NCBI RefSeq assembly: GCF_900106745.1
Contig: NZ_FNNV01000011.1
Span: 124,001-188,000 of the forward strand
DNA: 64,000 nucleotides
From: Paenibacillus sp. CF384
GTDB lineage: Bacteria; Bacillota; Bacilli; Paenibacillales; Paenibacillaceae
Direction of reading: 5' to 3'
The notes below the pieces were generated by a model. It was not told the DNA's origin. It did no database searches and saw nothing but the letters and a program-made list of their open reading frames with translations. A program made the translations under genes and the position numbers. This document shows, piece by piece, positions 42,244 through 50,422 of this stretch (positions are counted from its first letter, which is position 1; every line of letters starts with the position of its first letter).

Positions 42244-42744
42244 ATGATCGTGGAGACGATTATTGCAACACTGGAGCAGCAGGCAGAAGTGTACAAGCAA
42301 TTGTTGGTGCTGGCCAAAGAGAAAACACCGTATCTTGTTCATAATCAAGTGGAGCAGCTGAATGCTGCAATGCAGAAGGAACGGAAGCTGCTTAAGACGG
42401 CAGAAGAGCTTGAGCAGCAGCGCATGCGTTTGTCCGGACAATATTTTACTGGTGTTGGTATGCTTCGTTATAAAGGCGGCAAAATCAGTGAGATGATTCG
42501 GACGGTTACATCGCCTCACGATAAGAAGCGCTTGATAGACCTCCATACTATACTCTCCGAGTCACTGGACGAGTTGAAGAAGGTAAGTGAGTTTAATCAA
42601 CAGCTCATCGAGCAGTCACTTAAGTTTATTAACTACTCCATTGACCTAATGGTGGAGGACCCCAATAGCGATATTACCTATCAGCATCCCCTTAGCCCTG
42701 GCTACGGCAATGCTAGAGCAGGGTTGTTCAATACAAGAGGATAG
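42244..42744 (+). CDS. flgN: Flagellar export chaperone FlgN
   Basis: A 166-residue, mostly helical cytoplasmic chaperone that keeps the hook-filament junction proteins FlgK and FlgL soluble and delivers them to the flagellar secretion apparatus. Most of the protein is long amphipathic helices (ETIIATLEQQAEVYKQLLVL, AMQKERKLLKTAEELEQQ and FNQQLIEQSLKFINYSIDLM), with the FlgN-family spacing and length. The ATG is preceded by GACAGGTGA. It lies between flgM and flgK, 18 bases before flgK, an order conserved from Bacillus to Paenibacillus. Confidence 0.93.
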   Translation: MIVETIIATLEQQAEVYKQLLVLAKEKTPYLVHNQVEQLNAAMQKERKLLKTAEELEQQRMRLSGQYFTGVGMLRYKGGKISEMIRTVTSPHDKKRLIDLHTILSESLDELKKVSEFNQQLIEQSLKFINYSIDLMVEDPNSDITYQHPLSPGYGNARAGLFNTRG

Positions 42745-42762
42745 AGGAGGTAACCCAATACA

Positions 42763-44295
42763 ATGACATCTACCTTTCATTCAATAGAGACCGCCAAACG
42801 CAGCTTGTTTGCGCAGCAGACAACGATTAATACAATCGGACATAATATTTCGAATGCCAATACGGAGGGCTATTCCCGCCAGCGTGTGACGATGACTGCG
42901 ACCAGGCCCATGGAAGCATACGGTATGAGCCGTTCTACAGCTGCAGGGCAATTGGGTACAGGCGTTGAAGCAACTGCAATTAATCGAATCCGCACCGCAT
43001 TTCTGGATGACCAATTCCGCAATCAGAACAAATATGCGGGTACCTGGTCTGTCCAAGCAGATACATTGAGCAAGCTGGAGTCCATCGTGAACGAACCGTC
43101 AGATTCCGGTATTCGTTCGGTTATGGACAAGTTCTATCAAGCTTGGTCGGATCTAAGCAAAGACCCCGAGAATGTAACCGGCCGCAAGATCGTCCGTGAG
43201 ACGGCGCTTGCCCTTACCGATTCCTTTAACCAAACAAGCAAACAGCTCACCGATCTAAGAGCTGATTTGTCCAGCAGCATTGAAGTGAAGGCAACGCAGG
43301 CCAATACTTATTTGGACACGATTGCTTCTCTAAATACGGAAATTCGCCGTATTGAATCGCTCGGCGACGAGGCGAATGATCTCGAGGACCAACGCGATCT
43401 GCTCGTGGACAAGCTTTCTTCTATCGTCAACGTTACCGTCACCAAAGCACCGGAAGGCTACAATATTACAATGGGCGATATAAGCCTCGTAAACGGAGCA
43501 ACAACAACACCGCTAACAAGTGCGAGCTTGGAAGCAGCTTACTCCGGAGGGCAGTTAACGAACGGAGAAGTATTCGGAATGATTACATCTCGCGATGTCT
43601 ATGTTTCCGATTATATTCGCCAGTTGGACACACTCGCTAATACCCTTGCCAATGGCGAATTTGAAGTGACGGTTCCGGCAGGCTCAGTATTACCGGGGAC
43701 GACAACCCCTCTGGCAACGGCGACCAAAATGACCGTACAAGGGATCAACGGTCTTCATAAATTGGGATATACACTGGAGAATCCGGCTAAGGGTGCAACT
43801 GACTTCTTTACTTCCAGTGATGGCACGTCGGAAATCACGGCTGCAAACTTCAGACTTAATCCCGTTATTGCGGACGATACGAACAAAATCGCAACCTCCA
43901 TGAGAACGATTTCTGCAGGTGGCGTGGATACGGTCGTTAGAGGAAACAACAGCTTGGCATTGCTCATGTCTGAGCTTGGCGAGGTTAAATTCAGTTTCGA
44001 TCAATCTGCTACTGGAAACGGAATTTCCGAAGCGACAATCAACAACTTTTATAGCTCGATGGTTGGAGCGCTTGGTGTTCAATCGGAAGAAGCGCAGCGA
44101 CAATATCAGAATTCCATCGCACAGCTTGACCAAGTAGACAGCAGCCGCCAAGCTGTCAGCGGTGTATCTCTTGACGAAGAAATGGCGGACCTCGTGAAAT
44201 TTCAGCATGCCTACAGTGCTGCTGCAAGATTCATGACAACGTTTGATCAGCTGCTTGAGAAACTCATCAACGGGACCGGCGTAGTCGGACGTTAA
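42763..44295 (+). CDS. flgK: Flagellar hook-associated protein 1 FlgK
   Basis: A 510-residue axial protein that forms the first ring of the hook-filament junction. The N-terminus has the rod/hook signature NISNANTEGYSRQRV and the C-terminus the matching helix VSLDEEMADLVKFQHAYSAAARFM, which together build the D0 coiled coil. The middle (about 100-400) is the variable D2/D3 region, Thr/Ala-rich. The length is typical (Bacillus FlgK 507). GAGGAGGT lies upstream of the ATG. It follows its chaperone gene flgN and precedes flgL by 18 bases. Confidence 0.97.
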   Translation: MTSTFHSIETAKRSLFAQQTTINTIGHNISNANTEGYSRQRVTMTATRPMEAYGMSRSTAAGQLGTGVEATAINRIRTAFLDDQFRNQNKYAGTWSVQADTLSKLESIVNEPSDSGIRSVMDKFYQAWSDLSKDPENVTGRKIVRETALALTDSFNQTSKQLTDLRADLSSSIEVKATQANTYLDTIASLNTEIRRIESLGDEANDLEDQRDLLVDKLSSIVNVTVTKAPEGYNITMGDISLVNGATTTPLTSASLEAAYSGGQLTNGEVFGMITSRDVYVSDYIRQLDTLANTLANGEFEVTVPAGSVLPGTTTPLATATKMTVQGINGLHKLGYTLENPAKGATDFFTSSDGTSEITAANFRLNPVIADDTNKIATSMRTISAGGVDTVVRGNNSLALLMSELGEVKFSFDQSATGNGISEATINNFYSSMVGALGVQSEEAQRQYQNSIAQLDQVDSSRQAVSGVSLDEEMADLVKFQHAYSAAARFMTTFDQLLEKLINGTGVVGR

Positions 44296-44313
44296 GAATA
44301 GGAGCTAAACCAA

Positions 44314-45231
44314 ATGTCCTTACGTGTAACCCCTGGAATGATGCATATGCAGCTATCGCGTAACTTGAATCGAAATTTAACTCAAATGAATGATTTGCAG
44401 GCACAACTAACGACCGGGCGCAAAATCAATAAACCATCTGATGATCCCGTAGGCATGACATACTCTCTTCGCTATCGTGCGGAACTTTCTGCTAATAGCC
44501 AGTATCAGAAGAATGCAGACTCCGCTCAATCCTGGTTAAGCTTCAATGATACCGTACTTGGGCAGGCCGGTGACGTCATGAAACGGATTAAAGAACTTAC
44601 TGTGCAAGGGGCCAACGGTACAATGCCTCAAGATGCACTTGATAACATCAACAATGAGCTGTCACAGTTAAAGAACCAATTGATTGATATTACCAACAGT
44701 AAGCTCAATGGAAAATATGTCTTTAACGGGCAAAATTTTGACAAGATGCCATACGATCAAAATGCGGCGGGTTTTGATGCCAAGCAAGTGGTGACGGATA
44801 CGGGGGATGTTTCCTATGCTGTTGGAGTGGGTGTGACCATCCCTGTTAACATTTCCGGTAATGAAATTTTCGGTAATGGTAATCCGACGCCGGAAGTAGA
44901 TAATGTATTTACAGTTATCGACAATATTATCAGTAACTTCGCTGCAGGCAACCACACGGGGGCTTCAGCGCAGATTGCCAATCTTGAAAGCAGGACAAGC
45001 AAAATTCTTAACGCTCGTTCAGAGGTAGGGGCCAAAGTTAATCGGGTTGAGCTCATGCAGAACCGTCTGAGCGATCTTGAAATTAACTTGACTGATATGC
45101 AATCCAAGACAGAGGACGCCGACTTTGATAAATTACTGGTCGATTCCAAAATTAACGAGAATATTTATCAAGCATCTCTATCTGTTGGAGCTAAAGTCAT
45201 CACACCAACCCTTGTTGATTTTCTCCGATAG
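44314..45231 (+). CDS. flgL: Flagellar hook-associated protein 3 FlgL
   Basis: A 305-residue junction protein between FlgK and the flagellin filament. It starts with the flagellin-like MSLRVTPGMMHMQLSRNLNR and LQAQLTTGRKINKPSDDPVGM, and ends with a flagellin-type C-terminal helix (SLSVGAKVITPTLVDFL). The length matches the family (about 300). A ribosome binding site GGAGC precedes the ATG. It is followed after 12 bases by the DUF6470 gene, as in Bacillus-type flagellar operons. Confidence 0.97.
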   Translation: MSLRVTPGMMHMQLSRNLNRNLTQMNDLQAQLTTGRKINKPSDDPVGMTYSLRYRAELSANSQYQKNADSAQSWLSFNDTVLGQAGDVMKRIKELTVQGANGTMPQDALDNINNELSQLKNQLIDITNSKLNGKYVFNGQNFDKMPYDQNAAGFDAKQVVTDTGDVSYAVGVGVTIPVNISGNEIFGNGNPTPEVDNVFTVIDNIISNFAAGNHTGASAQIANLESRTSKILNARSEVGAKVNRVELMQNRLSDLEINLTDMQSKTEDADFDKLLVDSKINENIYQASLSVGAKVITPTLVDFLR

Positions 45232-45243
45232 CAGGTGAGGTAA

Positions 45244-45813
45244 ATGAAACTTCCTTATATCCGAGCTGAGTCACAAAAAGGGTTAATTGGCATAGAGTCT
45301 CGCCCAGGCAACTTTGACATTCAGTCAAAGCCTGCGGATATCCAGGTAGAGACCACGCCTACACAAATAAGCGCACCGACACCGACTCCCGTGCTTCACT
45401 TAAATCAAGATCGCATGTGGGCTGCATTTAATGGCGGGAAGTTGCCTGAATTTGTGAATCGGATCTACTCTCAAATGCCTGAAATTGCGCTGCAGGGAAT
45501 TGCTCATATTGTAGAGAAGGGCAATCGCATGGGGGATCTGCGAATCAAAGAAAATCCGATTCCTGAGATTGCATTAGAAGAAATGCTTGCGGGAGCGCCG
45601 GATATTGAGGTTTTTGGACCAGCATCTTATCATAGCGTAGATATCGAATTTGAGATCAACCGTCCGGATGTGAAGATTGAAGTTGGCAAGGTGGATATTC
45701 AGGTTCAGACACATAAGCCTGAGATTAACTTCCAACGCGGTGGAGTCAAAGTTTATATGAAGCAGTATCCATCGGTTTCATTTGATGTTGGTGAACTTGA
45801 TGTGCGCGTATAG
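45244..45813 (+). CDS. yviE: DUF6470 (YviE-like) flagellar operon protein
   Basis: A 189-residue protein of unknown function that occupies the position of Bacillus yviE, between flgL and fliW. It is rich in alternating strands of the form (V/I)(D/E)I(Q/E)(V/I), for example FDIQSKPADIQVETTPTQIS near the start and VKIEVGKVDIQVQTHKPEI near the end, suggesting a beta-repeat surface. One internal helical segment (about 60-95) interrupts them. No signal peptide or enzyme motif is seen. It shares the flgM-flgL transcript; a promoter for the next genes lies inside its 3' end. Confidence 0.85.
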   Translation: MKLPYIRAESQKGLIGIESRPGNFDIQSKPADIQVETTPTQISAPTPTPVLHLNQDRMWAAFNGGKLPEFVNRIYSQMPEIALQGIAHIVEKGNRMGDLRIKENPIPEIALEEMLAGAPDIEVFGPASYHSVDIEFEINRPDVKIEVGKVDIQVQTHKPEINFQRGGVKVYMKQYPSVSFDVGELDVRV

Positions 45814-45824
45814 TCTGATACAAT
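45797..45824 (+). promoter_or_regulatory. Probable sigma-A promoter for fliW-csrA inside the 3' end of yviE
   Basis: TTGATG at 45797-45802, 16 bases, then an extended -10 (TGATACAAT, TACAAT at 45819-45824). The predicted start near 45831 lies within the left arm of the following hairpin. Confidence 0.5.
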
Positions 45825-45826
45825 GT

Positions 45827-45872
45827 ATGCTATAGGAGACCGGGAGCGGTTTATTCTATAGCATTTTCTTTT
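45827..45872 (+). terminator. Hairpin with T tract between yviE and fliW
   Basis: ATGCTATAG (45827-45835) pairs with CTATAGCAT (45856-45864), followed by TTTTCTTTT. It probably ends the flgM-yviE transcript. Its left arm overlaps the predicted transcription start for fliW, as in the flgM arrangement. Confidence 0.6.
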
Positions 45873-45911
45873 AGGTAGTGCTTAACCATGTATGGGGGAG
45901 TGAACGTAACA

Positions 45912-46346
45912 ATGGAATTACAGACAAGCAGGTTTGGCAAGCTAACTATTACCGATAATGAAATATACATATTTGCGCAAGGACTTCCCGGGTTTGAAGA
46001 ACACAAATCGTTTATAGTGATTGCCCCGGAGGATGATCATCCATTTGCCTTTCTTCAATCGACCGAAGATGAGAAGCTGAGCTTTATTATTACGGATCCC
46101 TTTCTCTTCTTCCCCGACTATGATTTTGAAATCCCTGAATCCGCTCTAGTAGAATTAGAAATAGCAGAAGTTGATCAAGTCGTTGTCCGATCCATTCTTA
46201 GTGTGAGAGATGGGTTGGAGACTGCAACTATTAACCTAGTCGCTCCGGTTATTATTAATTTGGATAATCATAAAGGTAAGCAAGTGGTCCTGGGTGGATC
46301 TACCTATACGACTAGACACGAACTGATTGATGCGAAAAATCGATAA
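45912..46346 (+). CDS. fliW: Flagellar assembly factor FliW
   Basis: A 144-residue beta-rich protein that binds either flagellin or CsrA. When free flagellin is scarce FliW sequesters CsrA, so hag mRNA can be translated. The family core is visible: FAQGLPGFEEHKSFIVI, PFAFLQSTEDEKLSFIITDPF and INLVAPVIINLDN. ATG 45912 has GGGGGAGTGA eight bases upstream; the longer open frame from 45888 has no such site. It is followed by csrA after 14 bases and hag after that, so all three partners of the switch are adjacent. Confidence 0.96.
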   Translation: MELQTSRFGKLTITDNEIYIFAQGLPGFEEHKSFIVIAPEDDHPFAFLQSTEDEKLSFIITDPFLFFPDYDFEIPESALVELEIAEVDQVVVRSILSVRDGLETATINLVAPVIINLDNHKGKQVVLGGSTYTTRHELIDAKNR

Positions 46347-46360
46347 GGGAGGATAGATCT

Positions 46361-46609
46361 ATGCTTGTACTTTCGCGTAAGAAGGGCGAAGCCGTTGTCA
46401 TACAGGACAATATTGAAATTACAGTATTAGAAATAAACGGTGATACGATCAAACTTGGCTTCAAAGCACCGCGTGAAGTAGAGATTCTACGTAAAGAACT
46501 ATACGCCCAAGTGGAACAAAGTAATCTAGAATCGGCAACGCAAGTGTCCAATTTGCAGATTTTGAAGGATCAATTGAAAAAAATGAAAAAAAACACGAAA
46601 AGCTATTAA
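46361..46609 (+). CDS. csrA: Carbon storage regulator CsrA (flagellin mRNA repressor)
   Basis: An 82-residue RNA-binding dimer. The core MLVLSRKKGEAVVI, IEITVLEINGDTIKLGF and APREVEILRKELY is complete, including the Arg in PREV.. needed for RNA contact. The C-terminal extension (EQSNLESATQVSNLQILKDQ and a Lys-rich end) makes it longer than the usual 60-75 residues, as in other FliW-regulated CsrA proteins, where the C-terminal helix is a FliW contact. The stop codon overlaps the -35 of the hag promoter. A likely binding site lies in the hag leader just downstream. Confidence 0.96.
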   Translation: MLVLSRKKGEAVVIQDNIEITVLEINGDTIKLGFKAPREVEILRKELYAQVEQSNLESATQVSNLQILKDQLKKMKKNTKSY

Positions 46610-46633
46610 CATCACATATAGTTCCGCCGATAT
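46607..46633 (+). promoter_or_regulatory. Sigma-D promoter of hag
   Basis: TAAC at 46607-46610 (one mismatch to TAAA), 15 bases and a perfect GCCGATAT at 46626-46633. The -35 overlaps the csrA stop codon. A second, weaker pair follows in tandem: TAAA 46635-46638, 15 bases, GGCGATCG 46654-46661. Confidence 0.82.
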
Positions 46634-46677
46634 ATAAATTAGAGCCGGATAAAGGCGATCGACTTTATCACGGTATA

Positions 46678-46716
46678 CCACACGGATGTGGGACAAAACA
46701 ACCATTTCAGGGAGGA
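46678..46716 (+). promoter_or_regulatory. Candidate CsrA binding sites in the hag leader
   Basis: CCACA (46678-46682) and TGTGG (46687-46691) form a hairpin that displays CGGA in its loop, and the block matches 9 of 12 positions of the CsrA consensus. A second GGA-rich site, AGGGAGGA (46709-46716), is the Shine-Dalgarno sequence itself. This is the two-site layout by which CsrA represses hag in Bacillus subtilis. Confidence 0.7.
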
Positions 46717-46724
46717 AATTTATT

Positions 46725-47492
46725 ATGCGTATTAATCACAACTTACCAGCAGTAAACACTCACCGTAACATGGGCCTTAACAACGCTGCAGCTAGCAAAG
46801 ACATGGAGAAACTATCTTCCGGTCTTCGTATCAACCGTGCTGCTGACGATGCTGCAGGCTTGGCTGTATCCGAAAAAATGCGCGGACAAATCCGTGGCCT
46901 TGAGCAAGCTCAACGTAACGTTCAAGACGGTATTTCTTACGTACAAACAGCTGAGGGCGCAATGAACGAAGTTAGCTCGATGCTTAGCCGTATGAAAGAA
47001 TTGAACGTTCAAAAGTTGAACGGTACTTACTCGACTACAGATAAATCCAACATTGACCTTGAGTTGACTGAGCTTGGTGCTCAAATCGATTCCATCTTCA
47101 CAACTACTAAATTCAACGGTATCAGCATTACAACTGGCGCAACGATCCAAGCTGACGACGCTTCGGCACAAATCGCAATCGCTGGTGTAACTACAACTGG
47201 TATCACAGGCCTTAGCAGCACGACTTCCCTTGCATCCGTTGAAGCAGCTATCACAGCTACTTCTACACAACGTGCAACACTTGGTGCTAAACAAAACCGT
47301 CTTGAGTACACTTCGAACAACCTCGGAACAACTGTTGAGAACTTGACAGCATCCGAATCCCGTATTCGTGATACGGATATGGCGAAGGAAATGGTTAACC
47401 TTACGAAGAACAACATCTTGCTGCAAGCTTCGCAAGCTATGCTTGCACAAGCGAACTCCCAACCACAAGGCGTTCTTTCGTTGCTTCGTTAA
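46725..47492 (+). CDS. hag: Flagellin
   Basis: A 255-residue flagellin, the filament subunit. D0/D1 regions are complete: MRINHNLPAVNTHRNMG, KLSSGLRINRAADDAAGLAV at the N-terminus; SRIRDTDMAKEMVNLTKNN and ILLQASQAMLAQANSQPQG at the C-terminus. The central domain is minimal (about 145-205) and rich in Ser/Thr (VTTTGITGLSSTTS, ITATSTQ), plausible acceptor sites for O-glycosylation by the Maf enzyme encoded nearby. Codon use is strongly biased like the S-layer gene, indicating high expression. AGGGAGGA sits eight bases before the ATG and overlaps a CsrA site. It is monocistronic, with a sigma-D promoter and strong terminator. Confidence 0.98.
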   Translation: MRINHNLPAVNTHRNMGLNNAAASKDMEKLSSGLRINRAADDAAGLAVSEKMRGQIRGLEQAQRNVQDGISYVQTAEGAMNEVSSMLSRMKELNVQKLNGTYSTTDKSNIDLELTELGAQIDSIFTTTKFNGISITTGATIQADDASAQIAIAGVTTTGITGLSSTTSLASVEAAITATSTQRATLGAKQNRLEYTSNNLGTTVENLTASESRIRDTDMAKEMVNLTKNNILLQASQAMLAQANSQPQGVLSLLR

Positions 47493-47506
47493 TCTTAGCA
47501 CTAACC

Positions 47507-47548
47507 AAAGCAGAGATCTTAGTTCAACTAAGATCTCTGCTTTTTTTT
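47507..47548 (+). terminator. Strong rho-independent terminator after hag
   Basis: An 18-bp perfect inverted repeat (47507-47524 with 47526-47543) around a central C, with eight T's. Confidence 0.96.
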
Positions 47549-47561
47549 GTTGAGTAGACTC

Positions 47562-47589
47562 TAATAATATTGCGACAATTCGTCGATAT
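47562..47589 (+). promoter_or_regulatory. Probable sigma-D promoter of flaG-fliD-fliS
   Basis: TAAT at 47562-47565, 16 bases, then GTCGATAT at 47582-47589 (7 of 8 matches to the sigma-D -10). It lies between the hag terminator and the flaG start. Confidence 0.55.
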
Positions 47590-47623
47590 AAGAAGTAGAA
47601 AATTAAGAACGGAGTGAGTGTAA

Positions 47624-48019
47624 ATGAGCATTCAATCGGTTGGTGGTAATAATCCTGTGAAAGTTCAAATACCAGCTATTAGCAAGATTGGTTCACATGG
47701 CGATAAGGCTCATATGCAAGACTCGGCCATTAAATCCATCCAAACTGGCAGGGAGCTTCATCGAGCTGAAATGGAAGGCGTTAAGATGTCTGTTGGCGAA
47801 GTGCAGTTAATTAAAGCAATTGACCGGGCAATAAAAGCGTTAGAGGGGCCGTCTACAACATTTGAAATGAAAATGCATGAAGCTACAAAAACAATTACCG
47901 TCAAAGTAATAAATAAAGACACAGGCGAAATCATTCGTGAAATACCTCCGGAGAAAACGTTGGATTTGGTCGCTAAGATGATGGAGTTTGCAGGCATACT
48001 AATTGACGAGAGAGTCTAA
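47624..48019 (+). CDS. flaG: FlaG family protein
   Basis: A 131-residue protein of the FlaG/YvyC family. The conserved C-terminal domain is clear: FEMKMHEATKTITVKVINKD, TGEIIREIPPEKTLDLVAKM and a hydrophobic end (AGILIDERV). The N-terminal 55 residues are polar and variable. FlaG proteins influence filament length, but the mechanism is not settled. It starts after ACGGAGTGAG and precedes fliD by 15 bases, the usual order. Confidence 0.92.
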   Translation: MSIQSVGGNNPVKVQIPAISKIGSHGDKAHMQDSAIKSIQTGRELHRAEMEGVKMSVGEVQLIKAIDRAIKALEGPSTTFEMKMHEATKTITVKVINKDTGEIIREIPPEKTLDLVAKMMEFAGILIDERV

Positions 48020-48034
48020 CGGGAGGGGAACAAC

Positions 48035-49591
48035 ATGAGAATATCCGGATTGGCTTCTGGATTGGACGTTGATCAAATTGTTAAGGATATGGTCAAGGCC
48101 AAGAAAGGCCCGGTTAATCGATTAAATCAGCAGAAGCAAACATTAGAATGGCAACGGGAACAGTATCGTGACATTACGACAAAGTTAGTTGATTTCCGTA
48201 ACAATAAGTTATTTACTTATGGTCTTCAAAGCGGGGTAGCTGCTAAGGGAGTCAACGTTAGCGGCAATACAACTGCTGTCAGTGCCAAAGCAAACCCGAA
48301 CGCTATAACGGGTTCGTTGTCAGTCGAGGTAACAAGTCTGGCAACTGCAGCGAAAGTTACAAGCACAGCAAATATTGCGCTAGGCAGCGATGGAATCGCG
48401 GGGGTTGATACGAGCAAAACGCTTAGCCAACTCAAGCTAGATGGTGAAATCACTTATAATGACCCAGATGGTGATGGGAAGATATCCTTTGATATTAAGA
48501 ATGGTAATAGCCCTGCTGTGACCATAACAGTAAATGTAAATGACAAACTATCTGATGCCGTAGCTGCTATTAACGGATCTGCTGCTAATGTGAGTGCCTT
48601 CATCGATAGCGCAACAGGTAGATTGTCACTTTCATCGAAATCAACAGGCGCGGGAAGTCTTGTGTTAACGGATACATCATCGTTCTTATCAAGCTTCAGT
48701 TTACCGCTTACCTCTCCTGTCGCAGATAAAGGAACGGATGCAGTTGTTAAAATTAATGGTATATCCACGACACGAAGCAGTAATGTGTTTACAGAAAATG
48801 GTGTTGAGATTACACTGAACGCTCCGACCGGAGGCATTGCCTCTACCATTAGCGTGGTGACCAATACGGATAAAGTTGTCGACACAATTAAGTCATTTAT
48901 TAAAGATTTTAATGATGTGTTAGATTCTGTGACCAGTAAAATAAATGAAGAGCGGTTCAGAAAATATCTCCCTCTTACATCCGACGACAAGGCTGCAATG
49001 AAAGAGGCTGAGATTACGCTTTGGGAAGAGAAAGCGAAGAGCGGACTTCTGCGAAACGATTCTACACTCACTAAACTAGAGAGTGATATCCGGCTTTCCT
49101 CCATTACGGATGTCACCATAGACGGAAAGAAAATGGTAATAGGCGATTTAGGGATTGATTCGGTAGCATGGGAAAATCGGGGTAAGCTCACAATCAAGGA
49201 TGAGTCTAAGCTGCGGGCGGCTATTGAAGCAGATCCTGAACGTGTTATGAAGTTCTTTACGCAGCAAACGACTGAGACTAACGCAACCTTGAAAGTGTCA
49301 CCTACTAATCCCGACAATGGAGTATTCAATAGACTGTCCAACGTGGTAATGTCGGCACTTGATGAATTATCAAGTAGAGTAGGTACTTCAAAAGTCAGCA
49401 CGGATAAGAATGGCTCATTTTTACAAACGAGCATATTCAGCAAAAATTTGCGAGATATTGATGTTAAAATCAATGATGAGAATGACCGTTTGACCCGTCT
49501 TGAAACCAGTTATTATAAAAAGTTTACTGCAATGGAAACGGCGATGAATAGATATAATTCCCAGTCGAGCAGTCTATTCAGTTCTATGTAA
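48035..49591 (+). CDS. fliD: Flagellar filament capping protein FliD
   Basis: A 518-residue hook-associated protein 2 that forms the cap under which flagellin is inserted. The N-terminal ISGLASGLDVDQIVKDMVKA and the following coiled coil (QQKQTLEWQREQYRDI), the central beta domains with the TLSQLKLDG and GASLxxTxT-like strands, and the C-terminal coiled coil with RLETSYYKKFTAMETAM and MNRYNSQSSSLFSSM are all typical. The length agrees with the Bacillus protein (about 500). It is followed by its family's usual partners fliS and fliT. Confidence 0.96.
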   Translation: MRISGLASGLDVDQIVKDMVKAKKGPVNRLNQQKQTLEWQREQYRDITTKLVDFRNNKLFTYGLQSGVAAKGVNVSGNTTAVSAKANPNAITGSLSVEVTSLATAAKVTSTANIALGSDGIAGVDTSKTLSQLKLDGEITYNDPDGDGKISFDIKNGNSPAVTITVNVNDKLSDAVAAINGSAANVSAFIDSATGRLSLSSKSTGAGSLVLTDTSSFLSSFSLPLTSPVADKGTDAVVKINGISTTRSSNVFTENGVEITLNAPTGGIASTISVVTNTDKVVDTIKSFIKDFNDVLDSVTSKINEERFRKYLPLTSDDKAAMKEAEITLWEEKAKSGLLRNDSTLTKLESDIRLSSITDVTIDGKKMVIGDLGIDSVAWENRGKLTIKDESKLRAAIEADPERVMKFFTQQTTETNATLKVSPTNPDNGVFNRLSNVVMSALDELSSRVGTSKVSTDKNGSFLQTSIFSKNLRDIDVKINDENDRLTRLETSYYKKFTAMETAMNRYNSQSSSLFSSM

Positions 49592-49606
49592 TAAGGAGAG
49601 ATCAGC

Positions 49607-50002
49607 ATGATAGCGAACCCTTATCAGAAATATCAGCAATTATCCGTACAGACGGCTTCTCCTGCGCAGCTGCTGGTTATGCTTTACGATGGGGCCATTC
49701 GATTTGTAAAGCAAGGCATTGAAGCAATTGAGAACAATAATATTGAGAAGGCCAATACCTTCTTGATTAAGGCGCAGAATGTCGTTCATGAATTAATTGC
49801 TTCCTTGAATTACAATTACCCGATCGCAACAGAATTAGTTCGAATTTACGAGTATATGCTTTATCAGCTTATTACAGCAAACACCAAAAAAGAGAAAGAA
49901 CCGGCGATTGAGGTACTCACCTATTTGGTCGATTTGAAGGAGTCGTGGCTTCAAGCTTCTAAATCCAATCAGTCAACATCCAAGGAAGCCATTCATGGAT
50001 AA
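49607..50002 (+). CDS. fliS: Flagellin export chaperone FliS
   Basis: A 131-residue four-helix chaperone that binds the flagellin C-terminus and prevents early polymerisation. The start NPYQKYQQLSVQTASPAQLL and the MLYDGAIRFVKQG helix are the FliS signature, followed by KANTFLIKAQNVVHELIASL and the EYMLYQL segment. The length is normal. AAGGAGAG precedes the ATG. Its end overlaps the next gene by eight bases. Confidence 0.96.
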   Translation: MIANPYQKYQQLSVQTASPAQLLVMLYDGAIRFVKQGIEAIENNNIEKANTFLIKAQNVVHELIASLNYNYPIATELVRIYEYMLYQLITANTKKEKEPAIEVLTYLVDLKESWLQASKSNQSTSKEAIHG

Positions 50003-50327
50003 ACTAACGCAGGCGCAGCGAGTATTAGCGGAAACAAAGTACCTGAGTGAGTTGGGAGACTCGGAGGATTATGAACGTTTCGAGTCGTTGGTAGAACTAA
50101 GGCAATCGCTCGTGGATCAGATTGACGCGGAGGGTGAATTATCGCCTGAGTTAAAGAAGGTTGTTCAAGAATTGTTTCAGTACGATACGATCATCTTAGG
50201 ACACATGCAGCGAATTAAGAATGAGGCAGCAGAGGCGCTTATTCGTCTAAACGGATATAAAAAACAGATACATGCATATGGAAATCAAGGACATCTGGAT
50301 GGCCTTATGTTTGATAGGAGAAATTGA
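49995..50327 (+). CDS. fliT: FliT-like flagellar chaperone
   Basis: A 110-residue, almost entirely helical and acidic protein (ETKYLSELGDSEDYERFESL, ELRQSLVDQIDAEGE, ELFQYDTIILGHMQRIK) in the position of fliT, overlapping fliS by eight bases. FliT-type proteins are small chaperones for FliD. Sequence conservation in this group is low, so the name rests on size, helical make-up and gene order; no catalytic motif is present. Confidence 0.75.
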   Translation: MDKLTQAQRVLAETKYLSELGDSEDYERFESLVELRQSLVDQIDAEGELSPELKKVVQELFQYDTIILGHMQRIKNEAAEALIRLNGYKKQIHAYGNQGHLDGLMFDRRN

Positions 50328-50422
50328 TTCAAGGGAACAAGCACAAGAGAAGTGTCAAAGTGAAGAGGTAATGACACTAAGGCATCTATTATTAATGATA
50401 ATAATTTAAAGGTGCTTCGATA

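Noticed and set aside
48454..49473. A 339-codon minus-strand frame opposite fliD
   Set aside because: fliD is complete on the + strand. The antisense frame has no start site or motif.
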